Assembly (NCBI GenBank): GCA_963576785.1
Contig: OY756149.1
Coordinates: forward strand, 992,001-1,056,000
DNA length: 64,000 bases
Reading direction: 5' to 3'
Origin: Chlorophyllum brunneum
Lineage: Eukaryota > Basidiomycota > Agaricomycetes > Agaricales > Agaricaceae
Below, piece by piece: positions 1-11,143 of this stretch. The notes under the pieces were generated by a model, which was not told the DNA's origin, ran no database searches, and was given only the letters and a program-made list of their open reading frames with translations. The position numbers and the translations under genes are program-made. The stretch's first letter is position 1. The number at the start of each line of letters is the position of its first letter.

Positions 1-916
1 ACGCGTATAGGTTACCAACGTCGTGTTTTTGGGTACCCCAGTAGCCGAAGGAGGATACGGCTTCAGTCAATTCGGGATCGCAGGTAGCTATGGGACACCT
101 ATCGTATGCAATGTCCCTTCTTCATCTGTGCACATCTGACTGGGATTTCTCAAGGTGGCCGTCGTTCTTGGAGAGCTTGTCGGACGATACCTCAACGATT
201 GGATCATGAACTTGAGCATCCGTCGGAACAAAGGTGTCTTTGAGGCTGAAAGTCGCCTATGGTACGCCGCAATCTCCTATTAATACACTAGCCTCTAGAA
301 ACATCAATCTAGGGCATGTTATGTCGCGATGCCACTCTATCTTTGTGGATTCATCACTCTTGGAGCAGCGATCCAGAATCATCTGAGTGTGGGGGCCTTG
401 ATCATGGGCTGGGGCATCGCCGAGCTTGCTATCATGATAAATACGGTGGCCGTATATGCATACTGCAACGACTGTTTCCCGAAACACCAGGTATATACCT
501 CCGTTTTTCAATGACTGGATCGCGACTTAACGATCGTAACCCGCAGGGTGAGATCAGTGCTCTGATCAATTTAGCGCGAACGCTCGGGGGTGCGTATATT
601 AACCCAATTACAAATGATTCTCCATGTGACCGGCACTCTTAGGCTTCAGTGTTGCCTATTTCCAAGTCCCCTGGGCGTTGGGTCACGGTGCGATCCAAAC
701 GTTTGGATGCGAAGCAGCGTAAGTACCCAAGTCTCAGCTGTATGACATCAGGGATCAACTAGCTCACTTCGATTCAGGATTGTGATTGGATTATTCTTCT
801 TGGTAGTGCCGCCGCTTCAACTGAAGGGGGCCAGATTGAGGGTACGCTGCTTCACGAAACATTTATCATACGCTTCTGACAGGTTGGCATTATAGGAACG
901 CTTTTCTCTTCATTAG
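1..916 (+). CDS. MFS transporter, 3' part only (5' end lies outside the window)
   Basis: C-terminal half of a major facilitator superfamily permease. Readable exons are 11-103, 155-261, 313-490, 547-589, 643-718, 778-841 and 896-916. The translation runs through several hydrophobic helices (LYLCGFITLGA, ALIMGWGIAELAIMI) and ends ERFSLH-stop. It is a paralogue of the complete transporter at 2082-4520. Homologous exons have the same lengths (107, 178, 64 and 21 nt), and 43+76 nt here equals one 119-nt exon there. The open frame and usable splice sites argue that the gene is functional rather than decayed. Substrate unknown; the family exports drugs or imports small organics. The first acceptor at base 10 shows that more exons lie upstream of the window. 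Confidence 0.8.
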
Positions 917-2081
917 TTTTGCGGAAGTTGTTTTTGTATATTTCCAAGGCTAACTCTATTATCATTGCTCGAATGGTTTCCACATAAGTTGTGCAAGCCC
1001 ATGCTTTCTCGCAGGACTAGGCAGCGCACATGGCCATAACTTGGAGAGCACTTCAATGACTATGGCCAGGACGAATGAAGCTAACGTCTTATCGTGTGTT
1101 AAGCAGAATGCCACTGGCGCGCCTGAGCCTAGGCAGTGCCAATTTATGCCCTCAGTGGCAATAACACCCGAAAGTTGCAATGGAAGTCGCAACGGTGTCA
1201 CGGATAATTCGCACTCTCACTTCCTACGGTTCCTGGACACACACATCGAGTGTCGACGTCGATCCGTAACCCTCGGGTAAAACAGCTTGAATATATACGA
1301 GTTGCACCCCTGGCGACTTCAATTCTGCGACATGTACTGCGCATAGAGCTATGTTGCATCCAGGGGTCATACCAAATGCGGTACTCCCTCAAAACACTTT
1401 CAGATGTCAGTTAGATCGGGTGGTCACAAGTTGAGGATCCGGTGCATGTGTGCCTATACTGGACGGATCAGGATCCCAGGTCTCTAAGGAAGTAGAGTAC
1501 TCGATCTGAATCCGATTTGGGCCATCCAGTCATAAGAAAGAACAAGAGATTCGGACCACAGGACTGACCAACTACCACTACTCCACATTCCTCCTTTCTA
1601 AGTGCAGAATCCGTTCCCTCGGCATCCCAATCAAGTAATAGGAATTAACCAGAATAAGTCAGAGTGGTAAGTTACCTGTAATCACTTCTCGTCGGCAGTC
1701 TCGTCAATCATTTGTTAAATCCCTACATAGCAGGTAACCTGCAGGTTGGACCCATCTCCCCAACAGTATATGGCAAGCGGACAAAACATTCGCAACGTAA
1801 AGCTCGACCCTCATGATATTACGTTGTTAACTTTGACAGTCTCCTGACAAGGGCTGCGCGGTCCATGAAATTTCTCCCTGATCCACGGATACCTGGGGTC
1901 CACGAGTGGGTCGCCAATCAGGGCGGCAAGCGGTGGGGGAAGATAGGCAAGAGAGACCGGCAAAACCCCTCAGCGCTCAGTGGGTACGTCCCTTATAGGC
2001 TCACTGTTGGTTGGGATCAGCTTATAATACCCCACTTACCTGCCGACGTGCTTCTCTACCTCAGGTGACGAAGTCTTCGCG
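917..2081. other. Intergenic region between the tandem MFS genes
   Basis: No convincing coding exon seen on either strand. Short open frames here have neither family resemblance nor splice structure. The last few hundred bases should hold the promoter of the downstream MFS gene; a TATA-like tataata sits near 2024, but it is about 55 nt from the ATG and unproven. Confidence 0.5.
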
Positions 2082-4520
2082 ATGTCTCTATCCGACAAGC
2101 TCGACTACGAGGACAAGGAGAGCATTGATCTCTATTCATACCACGAGCAAAATGCCGGTCACTTGATTATCGACCCAAGGCGCGTCGTACCTCTTTGCCT
2201 TGTGCGAACTGGAATCTTGACGATGATTTACTTGATTTCAGAGAAGCACGGATAGAACTTGGAGAAGAGGTTGCATCAAAATTAAAGCTCACCAAAGACG
2301 GAACAAAGATTCTATGGCCGCAACCAACAGACTCTCCGCAAGATCCTCAGAACTGGCCAGAAAGAGAAAAAACCCTTCACCTTATTATCCTCATTTTGGT
2401 TTCCATCGTCCCCGATTTCGATTCAGGTCTTGGTGTGTATTTCACAGCGCGCGTCAATCCCTGCCGAGCTTGATGAACATATAGGTATTGCTGCATTGTT
2501 TCCTCTCGCGAGGGAATACAATACGAATGTCAATGTGATCAACAACGTTTCATCCAAGTAAGTACCAGTGCCGTCTCGCCTGTTATTTCAAAGTTCCACC
2601 CCATTTTCCATAGTTGGAGTATTTTCCTGATCGGTATCGGCGGTATTCCTGCCGTGATGGCGATGAGGAAATTTGGCCGTCTACCTGTGCTTTTCTGGTC
2701 GCAGGTCAGTATGGTCTTAGGATGCCACAGTTGCACTCCAAACACTTTGGACAGGTTCTGTCCTTGGCTTTCCTCATAGGCTGCACGTTCGCTCCTGATC
2801 TTGATACTTTTGCTGGTGCGTGTATGTTAGCTTCTGTTGCTTGGATCGTCTGGACTGATGGTCCCCGGTCTAGCTATGCGTTGCCTGAATGGTTTCTTTG
2901 CGTAAGTCGCATATCATCTTTCATTTGCCATTTGCTTCAACTCGGTTGTTTACAGTACGACTCCACAAGTCACTGTACGGCTGAATGTTCCGTTCCTCGT
3001 GAAACCTGCTGACTCCACTCAAAAAGGGTCTTTTTGTGGTCACCGATATGTATCCTTTCCACAAACAAGCAAAGAAGGTATACCTCAAAACACGGTCAGG
3101 CTGAACAGACGCTAATTGTGATGGCAGATCAACTCTTGGACTTTTGGCTTTATCATCTCACCCTTCCTCTCTCCCTTTGCCTGTGGTTTCCTGTCAGCCC
3201 GCGCCAACTGGAGATGGACATACGGAACTGGCTGCTTCTATTCACTCTTTACTATCATTCTCGTGACCTTTTTCATGAAGGAAACGTGCGTTTACTAAAA
3301 CCTAGCAGCAATCAGCGGAATTTATACTTATGTCTTTGGATAGAATGTACGACCGTACCCTCAAGCCTATCCCCGAACCACCATCTCCAGGATTCCGCAA
3401 TCGTCTTGAGACCTTGATAGGTGTCACCGGTTGGAGAATGGCTAAATATCGTGCACCCTGGAAACAAATCGTTATGGATCCTATCCGTATCGTATGGCGC
3501 CCTCATGTACTTCCTGTCTTGGTTTTCGAAGCTCTTCTCTTTGGTTTCGGTATTGGTATCAACGTGCGCCTTTTTCAATATTTCCCCGGTGGTATCTCAG
3601 TATTTGATATCGTCTGGATAGGTGACTAATGCAGTTTTTCTGGGTGAACCGCTCCCACTCGGATACGGATTCGACGCCATGATTATTTCTGCACTTTACG
3701 CTACACCAATCGTCCGTTCCTCCTAATCAAACATTTACGATGCCAAACCCTTACCAAAACCCAAATAGGTTGCTGTCCTCATTGGTGAACTCGTGGGTCA
3801 TTTCCTCAACGACTGGATCATGGAACGCGGCATCCGTAAGAACAGTGGTGTCCACGAAGCCGAATCCCGTTTCTGGTTCGTTTTGTTCTTCCTTCACCTC
3901 CCTGTGTCAGAGCAGTTCCTGATGTGTTCTATCATCAGGGCATGTTATCTTGGGATTCCCCTCTACATCTGCGGCTTCCTCGTTATTGGCGCATCCTTCC
4001 AAAACCATCTTCCGCTCGCAGCGATTATTATGGGCTGGGGTATCGCTGAGTTGTCGATCATGATCATGACGGTTGTTGTCTATGCATACCTTAATGACTG
4101 CTTCCCGCGAAATCAGGTGCGCACAAATTCCTAGTTGCAAAACTGGTTTCGGAATAATTGATCATCACTGTTGCTCTGTTTGTCTATTGTGTGATAAAAC
4201 AGGGTGAAGTCATGGCACTTGTCACTTTAGCACGTATTCTTGGCGGTTTCGCAGTTGCATACTTCCAAGTCCCTTGGGCAGCCAAGCACGGTGCAATCCA
4301 GACGTATGGGGTTGAAGCTGCGTAAGACCATCCGCCTTCTCGCCGCTAGGTGACTCACGAAGATTTGTCGCCTTGACAGCATCGTCTCTGCTCTATTCAT
4401 CCTCTTCATCCCCGTCATCCAAGTCAAGGGTAGCTCTTTCCGGGTGAGTTGGTCCATCTCAACCGTTGCTACTCATTAATCATTATATGTATGATACAGA
4501 AACGTTTTCCCCTGTATTAA
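2082..4520 (+). CDS. MFS (DHA1-like) transporter, complete, 16 exons
   Basis: Plasma-membrane major facilitator permease, 520 aa from exons 2082-2179, 2242-2426, 2485-2557, 2614-2704, 2755-2815, 2874-2901, 2956-2974, 3027-3077, 3128-3285, 3344-3563, 3622-3711, 3769-3875, 3939-4116, 4203-4321, 4380-4443 and 4500-4520 (sum divisible by three). The cytoplasmic N-terminus carries the WPQP...DPQNWP signature of fungal drug/organic-cation H+ antiporters. It is followed by twelve helices in two blocks around the long loop near ETMYDRTLKP. Intron 1 uses a GC donor (AAG|GCGCGT), forced by frame. Exons 6 and 7 are only 28 and 19 nt. Substrate cannot be told from sequence. It lies in tandem with a second copy ending at 916, indicating local duplication. 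Confidence 0.88.
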
Positions 4521-4606
4521 GGGCCTAGTCCACTTGTCGCTATTTGTTGTCCGACGACTATGTGCTTGACGTAATGTGTAAAACCGAAACGAACAGTTCT
4601 GTGCTA

Positions 4607-6227
4607 TTAACCCATCTCTACTTCAATTGCCTGTCCAATCCCACTACTCTCCCCCTCCACCAACATATCCTTTTTTTGCAATCGACGTTGCACCAGCCTG
4701 AGGGAGAAAACCCTTAACAAGTAGTCAGGAAGGAGTGTTCGTCGAGACATACCTCTCAAACACATCCAGAGGTCCGCGATCGCCGGTTCCTTGTTTTTGC
4801 ATCGTATTGTCATATGACACCATTGGAATCCAACTGCTTAGCGGACTCGTACCACTTTCATAACTTGCTTCCGCAACGTACAGCAGTAGACCATCAGAGC
4901 CGACAGTCGCGGTTCTTGAGGTTGTAGCTGATTTTTCATTCTGAGCAGCTCCAAACGTGAACACCGGTTGTTCAATATCCATCCCGTCTCCTTCGCTTTC
5001 AGGTTGATGTGCACTTGTGTTATTAGAATTGGAATTGTGGTTCTGAGTCTGCAAGGCTGATGAAAGGTTTGGAACATCGACCGTATACGATCGTGGCGTC
5101 CGCGCAAGGGGAATGATGTGTCGATATAGAGTTGGAAGTGTCGTATCTGTGTAATACGGGACAGATAGAAACTTGGTCGGGTACGGAAATTGGTAGTGGT
5201 CCGCGCGGGCCTTAGTGTACGGCGCAGGGACAAGGGACGACGATCCTAGTTCTGCAAGGCGGGTATCTCTCCACCAGAAGCTTGCAGGGTACCAATGAGC
5301 AACAACCAAGTACGAACAAAGGTTGGGCATACCGGAAAGGTGCCTCGCAGTCGCATATATCCTGGCCCTTCCATTTCACAACGTCCAGAATGTGTAAAAT
5401 ACCATTTTCTCGCCAGTTTGCATCGAGGATACAATCCAAGATCGTTAGCGGAGGCAGGTTCGATGGGAAACGCTGGATGAGAGTTTTGCCCAATAGCCTG
5501 GAGCGTAATGTCGTGTTGGGAACTACCAGTAATCCCAGAGTCAGTGTGCGCGTAAAATCAAGCGCATATGATTACTGACCTACACCAGCGATCCCGGATG
5601 ATTGATGGGTGACGGCAAGACAACGTTTACCGACAGGGACAGGTCCAACAGCAACCCATCTAGTTTCCAAATCTTCGGGAAGACCGTCGACATCGGACCA
5701 AGGGGGGTCTTCTGACATCTCCAAGAGTTCGGCATACATGCACTTGTCTGCCCATTTACTTTGTTTCTTGTTCTTGCCTTTCTTCTTGCTACGTTTGCGA
5801 GTCTTTCCCGTGGCCGAGGCGGTTGGCGATGCGTCCACATCTTCTAGGGTGCCGGAGATAGCATTGGGGGGTTGGTACGGTTCTACCATGGACGCATATG
5901 CTGCGATGCTGCCTGGTGTTGGATCACCATCATCGCCATCGTCGCCATCGTCATCGGACTGGCCAAGAGAGAGATCGGCGAACTGATCTAGGTGCCGGTT
6001 GGAATCGAAGCGTTGTGCGCGTCTCTGGATAGGTGTATCAGAGATGTGGGGAGGAGAGATGCAAAGGACAGACGCGTTTCTGGTCTTCAAGGGCCTGGAG
6101 CAGAGTGAGGATGGGGTCTGGAGTGGCGGAGAGAGCTGACCTTTGCGCGACGTGACTGCTGGGAGACGAGGCTGTCTCTGATTGTGGTTGGGGGGAGTTT
6201 GAAAGCAGCCTTTCGGTCGGCGAACAT
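4607..6227 (-). CDS. SNUPN: Snurportin-1 (m3G-cap snRNP import adaptor)
   Basis: Adaptor that binds the trimethylguanosine cap of spliceosomal U snRNPs and links them to importin beta for nuclear import. 456 aa from six exons: 6227-6141, 6094-6074, 6024-5586, 5522-5333, 5280-4753 and 4712-4607. The N-terminus (about residues 25-55) is an importin-beta-binding-like basic stretch (SRRAKALEDQKRRRAQRFD). It is followed by the RFDSNRHLDQFADLSLG segment, an acidic DDDGDDGDDGD tract from a short triplet repeat, and a basic KKKGKNKK tract. The cap-binding fold follows: WVAVGPVPVGKRCLAV, LTILDCILD, ILDVVKWKGQDICDCE, FRFWWRDTRLAEL. The C-terminus is low complexity. Two introns end in AAG rather than CAG/TAG. 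The gene is 80 bp downstream of HIS5 on the same strand. Confidence 0.85.
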
Positions 6228-6307
6228 CGCAAGCCCGCTCTTATCACACACCGCACATCCGCCGGTCCCACGACTTCACGTGCTCACAGGTCTATTATTA
6301 CTCCTAC

Positions 6308-7643
6308 TTATGTCTCCCTGAAAACCTTGGCCAGTCGCTCTACCACCGCCTCGTTTTCCTCTTCTGTTCCAATCGTAATCCTCAAACACGCCTCACAACC
6401 CGCCTCATTCCCTCTAAATCTCACCACCAGCCCATTCTCCTCCGCCAAAACCTTATACACCCTCTCTGCCCGTTTATTATCGAGTTTCCCAGATCCACCT
6501 TTGGTCAGCACAGGGACCATGATAAAGTTTCCGTGTCCCGCTCCGATAGGTGTGCCCAGGTTGTGTTGGGTGCCTTCAGAACTGAAGAGCCTTTCCAGGA
6601 GCGAAGCACGATTCTTTATGAGAGTCGTGACTTTCTCCCTCATCCCAACGACGGATGGCGGCGAGAGTGCAGTGAGTGCGAGGTGAGCGGTAGGTGTTGA
6701 GATATTATACGGTGCTTTGGTATTTGTAAGGACTTGAATGAGTGGAGGCTGAGCCAAAGCGATGCCTAGTCGAATAGCAGCAAGACCAAATGACTTGGAG
6801 AGGGTTTGCAGTACGACCAGATTAGAGAATTCCTCGACCAATGACACCGTTGAAACAGTTTCATCCGTCGATGTAGCTGCAAAGTCGATATACGCTTCAT
6901 CGACGACAACAATCCCGTTGAATTTCGGCGAAGAGCACATGGCACGGATAGAGTTCAAAGAAACAAGGGTGGAGGTCGGATTTCCCGGTGAACAGAGAAA
7001 TATGAGTTTGATGCTCGGGTCTGTAGCGGTAGCTTCAAGGACCTTTGAATCGATACATGAGCAAATTCTCCAAATATAAAACAAACGAACATACCTCATC
7101 CACACGAACGCTAAACCGTCCCTGCTCTCCTCCTTCTCCATTCGCACCACTCAACTCTAGCGGGACTTTTACGACGCCCAAGTCATTCACATGCGCTGAA
7201 ACGGCATACATCCCGTATGTCGGAGGTGTGATCAGAATCTTCTCCTTCCCAGGCGTGACACACACACGCATGACCAGGTCAATAACCTCATCCGAGCCCA
7301 CACCAAGGAAAATGTAGTCGGCCGAAGGGAGTCCTCGAAGCGTGGCAATGCGTGTTTTGATAGCTGGATGAGAAGGGTCGGGGTATCTATGTAAGTCAAG
7401 CTCGAGGGTATCAGCGAGATCAGGCGTTAGTTCTGAGGTTCCGTTGGGTTGGGATTGGCTCAAAGGTTTCGGGATCGAGTGGCCGAGAGCGTTCTCATTG
7501 GCATCGAGGAGAATTCCCTCGCTGTAATCGTCACGAGCACATCTATACGGGTGCAGGGAGAGAATGTTCGGCCGGATGACATTTTCGATGTTGAAGTGAG
7601 GTGGATTGACTTTGCCCAAAGACTTGAGGCCGTGGATGGGCAT
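6308..7643 (-). CDS. HIS5: Histidinol-phosphate aminotransferase
   Basis: PLP enzyme converting imidazole-acetol phosphate plus glutamate to histidinol phosphate, the aminotransfer step of histidine synthesis. 427 aa from two exons (7643-7095 and 7042-6308); the 52-nt intron ends in AAG. Visible class II aminotransferase signatures: LLDANENALG near the N-terminus, the CSPGNPTS loop with the PLP-contacting Asn, VVDEAYIDF with the ring-binding Asp and Tyr, and TLSKSFGLAAIRLG with the Schiff-base Lys. The C-terminal RFRGNEAGCEACLRITIG contains the substrate carboxylate-binding Arg. Length is a little above the yeast enzyme. Only 74 bp separates its start from the stop of the nuclease gene upstream, so its promoter must be very short or overlap that gene. 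Confidence 0.93.
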
Positions 7644-7717
7644 TGTAGAATGCAGGACAAGGAGAGCGCAGTCATGACGAGAATTTTGAAGCGATGGAGA
7701 TAAGATAAGATAAGCGA

Positions 7718-8983
7718 CTAAAGTACATCAACAATCGGCCCGTCTCCAAAAATATAGTTCAGCACCCCTGCCAGGCGCACTCCGCCCTGCGCCAAGAACT
7801 GCTCAAGCAACATCCTCTCCTCAATAGGGTCCATATAATCCGGGTTATCAAGCTCGTACGGAGGTTCTCCACTCACGTCCTCAGCATCCACTTCCTCTTC
7901 GCCCTCAATGCCGTCCAAGTGAGGGAACCTCTTGCATCTCGGCCTGCGAGCAGGGTATCTAACAGCGTTGCCATCATCAATCTCTTTCGGCCAAATGAGT
8001 TCACAATTGAGCGCATGAATAGGCTTCGCCCAGTGGTAGGGACATATGACCTCCGTATCTGTAGCGCCCCAGCTTGCGAACCAACCTGGGAAGAAAAAGT
8101 CGCCAAGTGTCCTCAAAACACCGTTAGCTCCCCCTCCTCCTTCTGCACCTTCCCCAATGCCCGGACACTCAAGCCATCCCTCCAAGTCCTCCCCCCACCT
8201 TCCCTCTACACCTTCCCACAAAATCCTCCGAATAAACGGATCGTAAATTGCACCCCGTAAATTCCTCTCCACCCGTTCGAATCCGCCAGGTAGTGGCCGC
8301 GAGTAGTTGTATCCCGTCTGTCGAATAGCCCTTGCAACAATAAAATTGTCCCACACTGAGTGGAAGTTTGACCTCCTCCCCTCCCAGCAAACATCTACAC
8401 CATTTCCACCTCTATCCCTCCCAACTAGATGCAGCGGCATGTGCATGTCACCAAGGAAATGGATGATAAACTTCAAAGCCTCTTGCGCAAGTCCGATATC
8501 CTTGTGTTCACCATCCGCCCAGTCGAGAAGGATATTCGACGTATTGTGTATTCCCCCAAAGACGTTGATACCGGGTTTCCCGGCCCATCCATCACGTCCG
8601 GGAAACAAGCATGTATCAGCGGGATGATCCCCTACAGCATTGATGTAGTGCAAAGGGCCAGACCAACGCATACGGTATTTATACCTGTCTGCCCAGGTCG
8701 CGACCGATGCCAGATGACATGGCCACATCGTGTTCGTGCTCGCACTTCCATGCACCATGGTCATGGGGAATTCGTCATCAATGCTGCTGAGGGGGTCGGC
8801 GTCGGTATGAGCGTTCAAGATCCGACAAACCCTCTCCAACGCATCAGGTTGGGTATATATCTGGGCAATTGTGGCAACAATTTCGTGTCCTGCGGCCCCC
8901 CACCCCACTACGCCGGGTACCGCCAACCCAGCCAAACCGGCACCAATGAGAAGAGAACGCGTTGTGGTTGAGTGAAGCCGCAT
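7718..8983 (-). CDS. Secreted S1/P1-family zinc nuclease
   Basis: Extracellular single-strand-specific nuclease/3'-nucleotidase, 421 aa, read as one uninterrupted exon. A hydrophobic signal peptide (about residues 1-27) precedes WGAAGHE, where the mature N-terminal Trp itself binds zinc. The trinuclear zinc ligands follow in family order: His of GHE, Asp of SVATWAD, His of GPLHYINA, His and Asp of IIHFLGD, His of MPLH, and His and Asp of FHSVWDN. Several Cys pairs fit disulphides. The segment between NAHTDAD and CHLAS is longer than usual, but no clean in-frame intron was found there. It is probably induced under phosphate or nitrogen scavenging; that is family knowledge, not seen in the sequence. 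Confidence 0.92.
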   Translation of the reverse strand: MRLHSTTTRSLLIGAGLAGLAVPGVVGWGAAGHEIVATIAQIYTQPDALERVCRILNAHTDADPLSSIDDEFPMTMVHGSASTNTMWPCHLASVATWADRYKYRMRWSGPLHYINAVGDHPADTCLFPGRDGWAGKPGINVFGGIHNTSNILLDWADGEHKDIGLAQEALKFIIHFLGDMHMPLHLVGRDRGGNGVDVCWEGRRSNFHSVWDNFIVARAIRQTGYNYSRPLPGGFERVERNLRGAIYDPFIRRILWEGVEGRWGEDLEGWLECPGIGEGAEGGGGANGVLRTLGDFFFPGWFASWGATDTEVICPYHWAKPIHALNCELIWPKEIDDGNAVRYPARRPRCKRFPHLDGIEGEEEVDAEDVSGEPPYELDNPDYMDPIEERMLLEQFLAQGGVRLAGVLNYIFGDGPIVDVL

Positions 8984-9215
8984 CGGTTCTTTATGGGTGG
9001 GGCGCGTCTGGGATGTAACTGGGGAAAGTCACTTGCAACCGTCGCTGTGAAGCACTGAGGATGAGAGCAGGCGGTAAGAAGCAAGTCGGAGGGAAAGGGC
9101 AAGGAGTCTTGTTATATCGGCCTCTGACCCTGTGCGGAGCTAAGCTGACAAGGTCGATACAATTAGACAACAACGCCTTCCCAACGGAGTGACGGAAGTG
9201 CCTGCGAGTCACATC

Positions 9216-9299
9216 GGGCACATGGTGTAGTTGGTTATCACGCTCGCTTAGCATGGCTAAGATTGCGAGAGGTGTTGGGTTCAATTCCCAATGTGTCCA
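9216..9299 (+). tRNA. tRNA-Ala (AGC) with short intron
   Basis: Full cloverleaf: acceptor GGGCACA pairs with TGTGTCC, including the G3:U70 wobble that is the alanine identity element, and the discriminator base is A. The anticodon stem CTCGC/GCGAG encloses TT-AGC-A plus about 10 intron bases (TGGCTAAGAT) after position 37. T-arm TTGGG-TTCAATT-CCCAA. A run of five T at 9307-9311 serves as Pol III terminator. An identical copy lies on the other strand at 9400-9483. Confidence 0.93.
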
Positions 9300-9399
9300 A
9301 CAAACCTTTTTAGATCAATCAGATGTTGTTGAAGGGACTGCATGCAGACTATGGCGACACGAAAATTGGACTGTGAGCCTTTGTCAAAGAAAAAGTACT

Positions 9400-9483
9400 T
9401 GGACACATTGGGAATTGAACCCAACACCTCTCGCAATCTTAGCCATGCTAAGCGAGCGTGATAACCAACTACACCATGTGCCC
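9400..9483 (-). tRNA. tRNA-Ala (AGC), identical convergent copy
   Basis: Exact reverse-complement copy of the tRNA-Ala gene at 9216-9299, same AGC anticodon, intron and G3:U70 pair. Its own terminator T-run corresponds to the A-run at 9390-9394. The two genes point toward each other across about 100 bp of unrelated spacer. Confidence 0.93.
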
Positions 9484-9577
9484 TGTCGTTAGTGCGAATA
9501 AGCCCCAACACATATTCTGAGCGCTTAAATTCGGGATGAAATTACCAGGCAACTCGGGCGTTCTGGTTTGAACGACG

Positions 9578-10937
9578 ATGTTCAAGTTCAATTTTGATCT
9601 CGATGATATCGCAGACGACCCAGCGCTCGACACCGTCCAGGACCAGTCAATGCCTAATCAACAAAGCCGCATTTCTGATGATGATCTCCTAACAGATGCT
9701 CCCTGCACAGAAATACCGCTGCAAGAACTGGTGCGTTGATCCGCCCATCGCGCGAAGCTGTACTTAGGCAGGCAAAAAGATAGTTGGACGTGTTACCCTC
9801 TGTCATATCCTGTTCACCGATCACCATACCTCTTCAAGACGGCGCAAAAAGTGTTACTCTCACCCGACGGGATCTTTTCGATGCGCGCTTTCAGCTGATC
9901 GCAGAGGGTAGTGGCTCAGACCCTGATGTGAAACTCACCGACTCTGATACAATTGAAGATAAAGTCGGAGAGGAAACAGAACACCGACATGCTTCCGCAC
10001 TTCGTTTTATTGATGCACCCTCTGACCTTGTACCGCACGTCTACGAAGGCGGACTGAAAACTTGGGAGTGCGCAATAGATCTCGTCGAGTACCTTGACTC
10101 GACCAAAGGATCAGGAGGATTTCGCGGCCAAGATATCCTAGAGGTGATGTCCTGGGCTCCTGATCGGATATTACCTTACGGCTAACACCCATCTGTCTTT
10201 CAGCTTGGTTGTGGAACGGCTGTTCCATCACTATACATTCTGCACCATCTTTTTTCTTCAAGCGAAGAAGCCTCCGCATCGGGAACCACGATCTATCTTC
10301 AAGACTACAACGACTCCGTCTTGGAACTTGTCACCCTCCCCAACATCCTCCTCACATGGTGTAAGATCCCCAACCCTTTTACTTCTTTTGGTCTGATTAT
10401 GAATTTTCTGTGTAAATCATAGACCTTTCCTCTGCCTCCCTTTCCTACCGAACTTCCAGATCCTCCTCCCAGGATTTTGACTCCGATGAGCTCCCCTTCC
10501 CAACGACACCTGAGCCTTTCGAACTCCCCATAACCTCCTCTCTGAAATCGGCCTTCCTTACCTCTTTAAAAGATACCCACAACATTTCTATCCGCTTTTT
10601 CTCTGGTTCTTGGTCCTCACTTTCAGCACAACTTTCTACTCTCCATCCATCAACTTTCGACCTCGTGCTCACATCGGAGACGATATATCGAATGGATAGC
10701 TTACCGAGTCTCGTCGAGACTATGCGCTTGGCCTGTTTGTCTGACTCTTCCGCCGCCGATAAGCAAACGGGGCCAGGCGAATGCCTTGTTGCTGCAAAAG
10801 TGTTATATTTTGGTGTTGGTGGTGGCATTTCAGAGTTTGTGGAATATGTGACGACGAATGGCATGGCGAAATCTCACGTTGTGAGTGAACGGAAGACAGG
10901 GGTGGGAAGAGTGATTCTGTCCCTCAACTTTCATTGA
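9578..10937 (+). CDS. HPM1: Hpm1/METTL18-type protein histidine methyltransferase
   Basis: SAM-dependent methyltransferase that in yeast methylates a histidine of ribosomal protein uL3. 394 aa from exons 9578-9730, 9784-10143, 10204-10360 and 10423-10937. Start chosen as the first ATG, giving MFKFNFDLDD, the short hydrophobic/acidic opening typical of this family. Key motifs: LKTWECAIDLVEYL before the fold, DILELGCGTAVPSLYILHHL (SAM motif I), and IYLQDYNDSVLELVTLPN, the family-specific motif that follows. Then come FDLVLTSETIYRMDSLPSL (motif IV region) and a C-terminal FGVGGGISEFVEYV. The gene runs convergently toward SIN3 with about 200 bp between stops. Substrate assigned by family only. 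Confidence 0.88.
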
Positions 10938-11143
10938 ATAATATACTGGAACATATTACGGTGTGCAGATTACCGTGAATCCTAGGACCTCAAGAGGCTC
11001 GGAATTTACACTACCTGTGTCTGCGTCGCCGTACGCTGGTGCGAGAGACAGGGTACCGAAAATTACAGTCGTATTACTACAAATGCCAATGTATATGTAT
11101 AAACAAACATGATTTAAGAATCGCGAAAGCAGTATACGGGGTT

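Larger units (their letters stand above)
9216..9483. repeat. 85-bp perfect inverted repeat formed by the two tRNA-Ala genes
   Basis: Arms 9216-9300 and 9399-9483 are identical in inverted orientation, including one base beyond the discriminator. The 98-bp spacer shows no other similarity. Identity stops at the 5' ends of the mature tRNAs and just after the discriminator, so only the gene body is shared. Confidence 0.95.

Noticed and set aside
917..2081. Possible additional MFS pseudogene between the two transporters
   Set aside because: Translated in all frames by eye; no conserved helix or signature found. The upstream copy ends cleanly at 916.
5609..5986. 125-codon plus-strand frame
   Set aside because: Antisense shadow of the snurportin acidic and basic tracts (Ser/Pro-rich from GA/TC repeats).
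8800..8900. Hidden intron in the S1 nuclease between NAHTDAD and CHLAS
   Set aside because: The insert is longer than in relatives, but no GT...AG pair of plausible size keeps frame, and the frame is open throughout.
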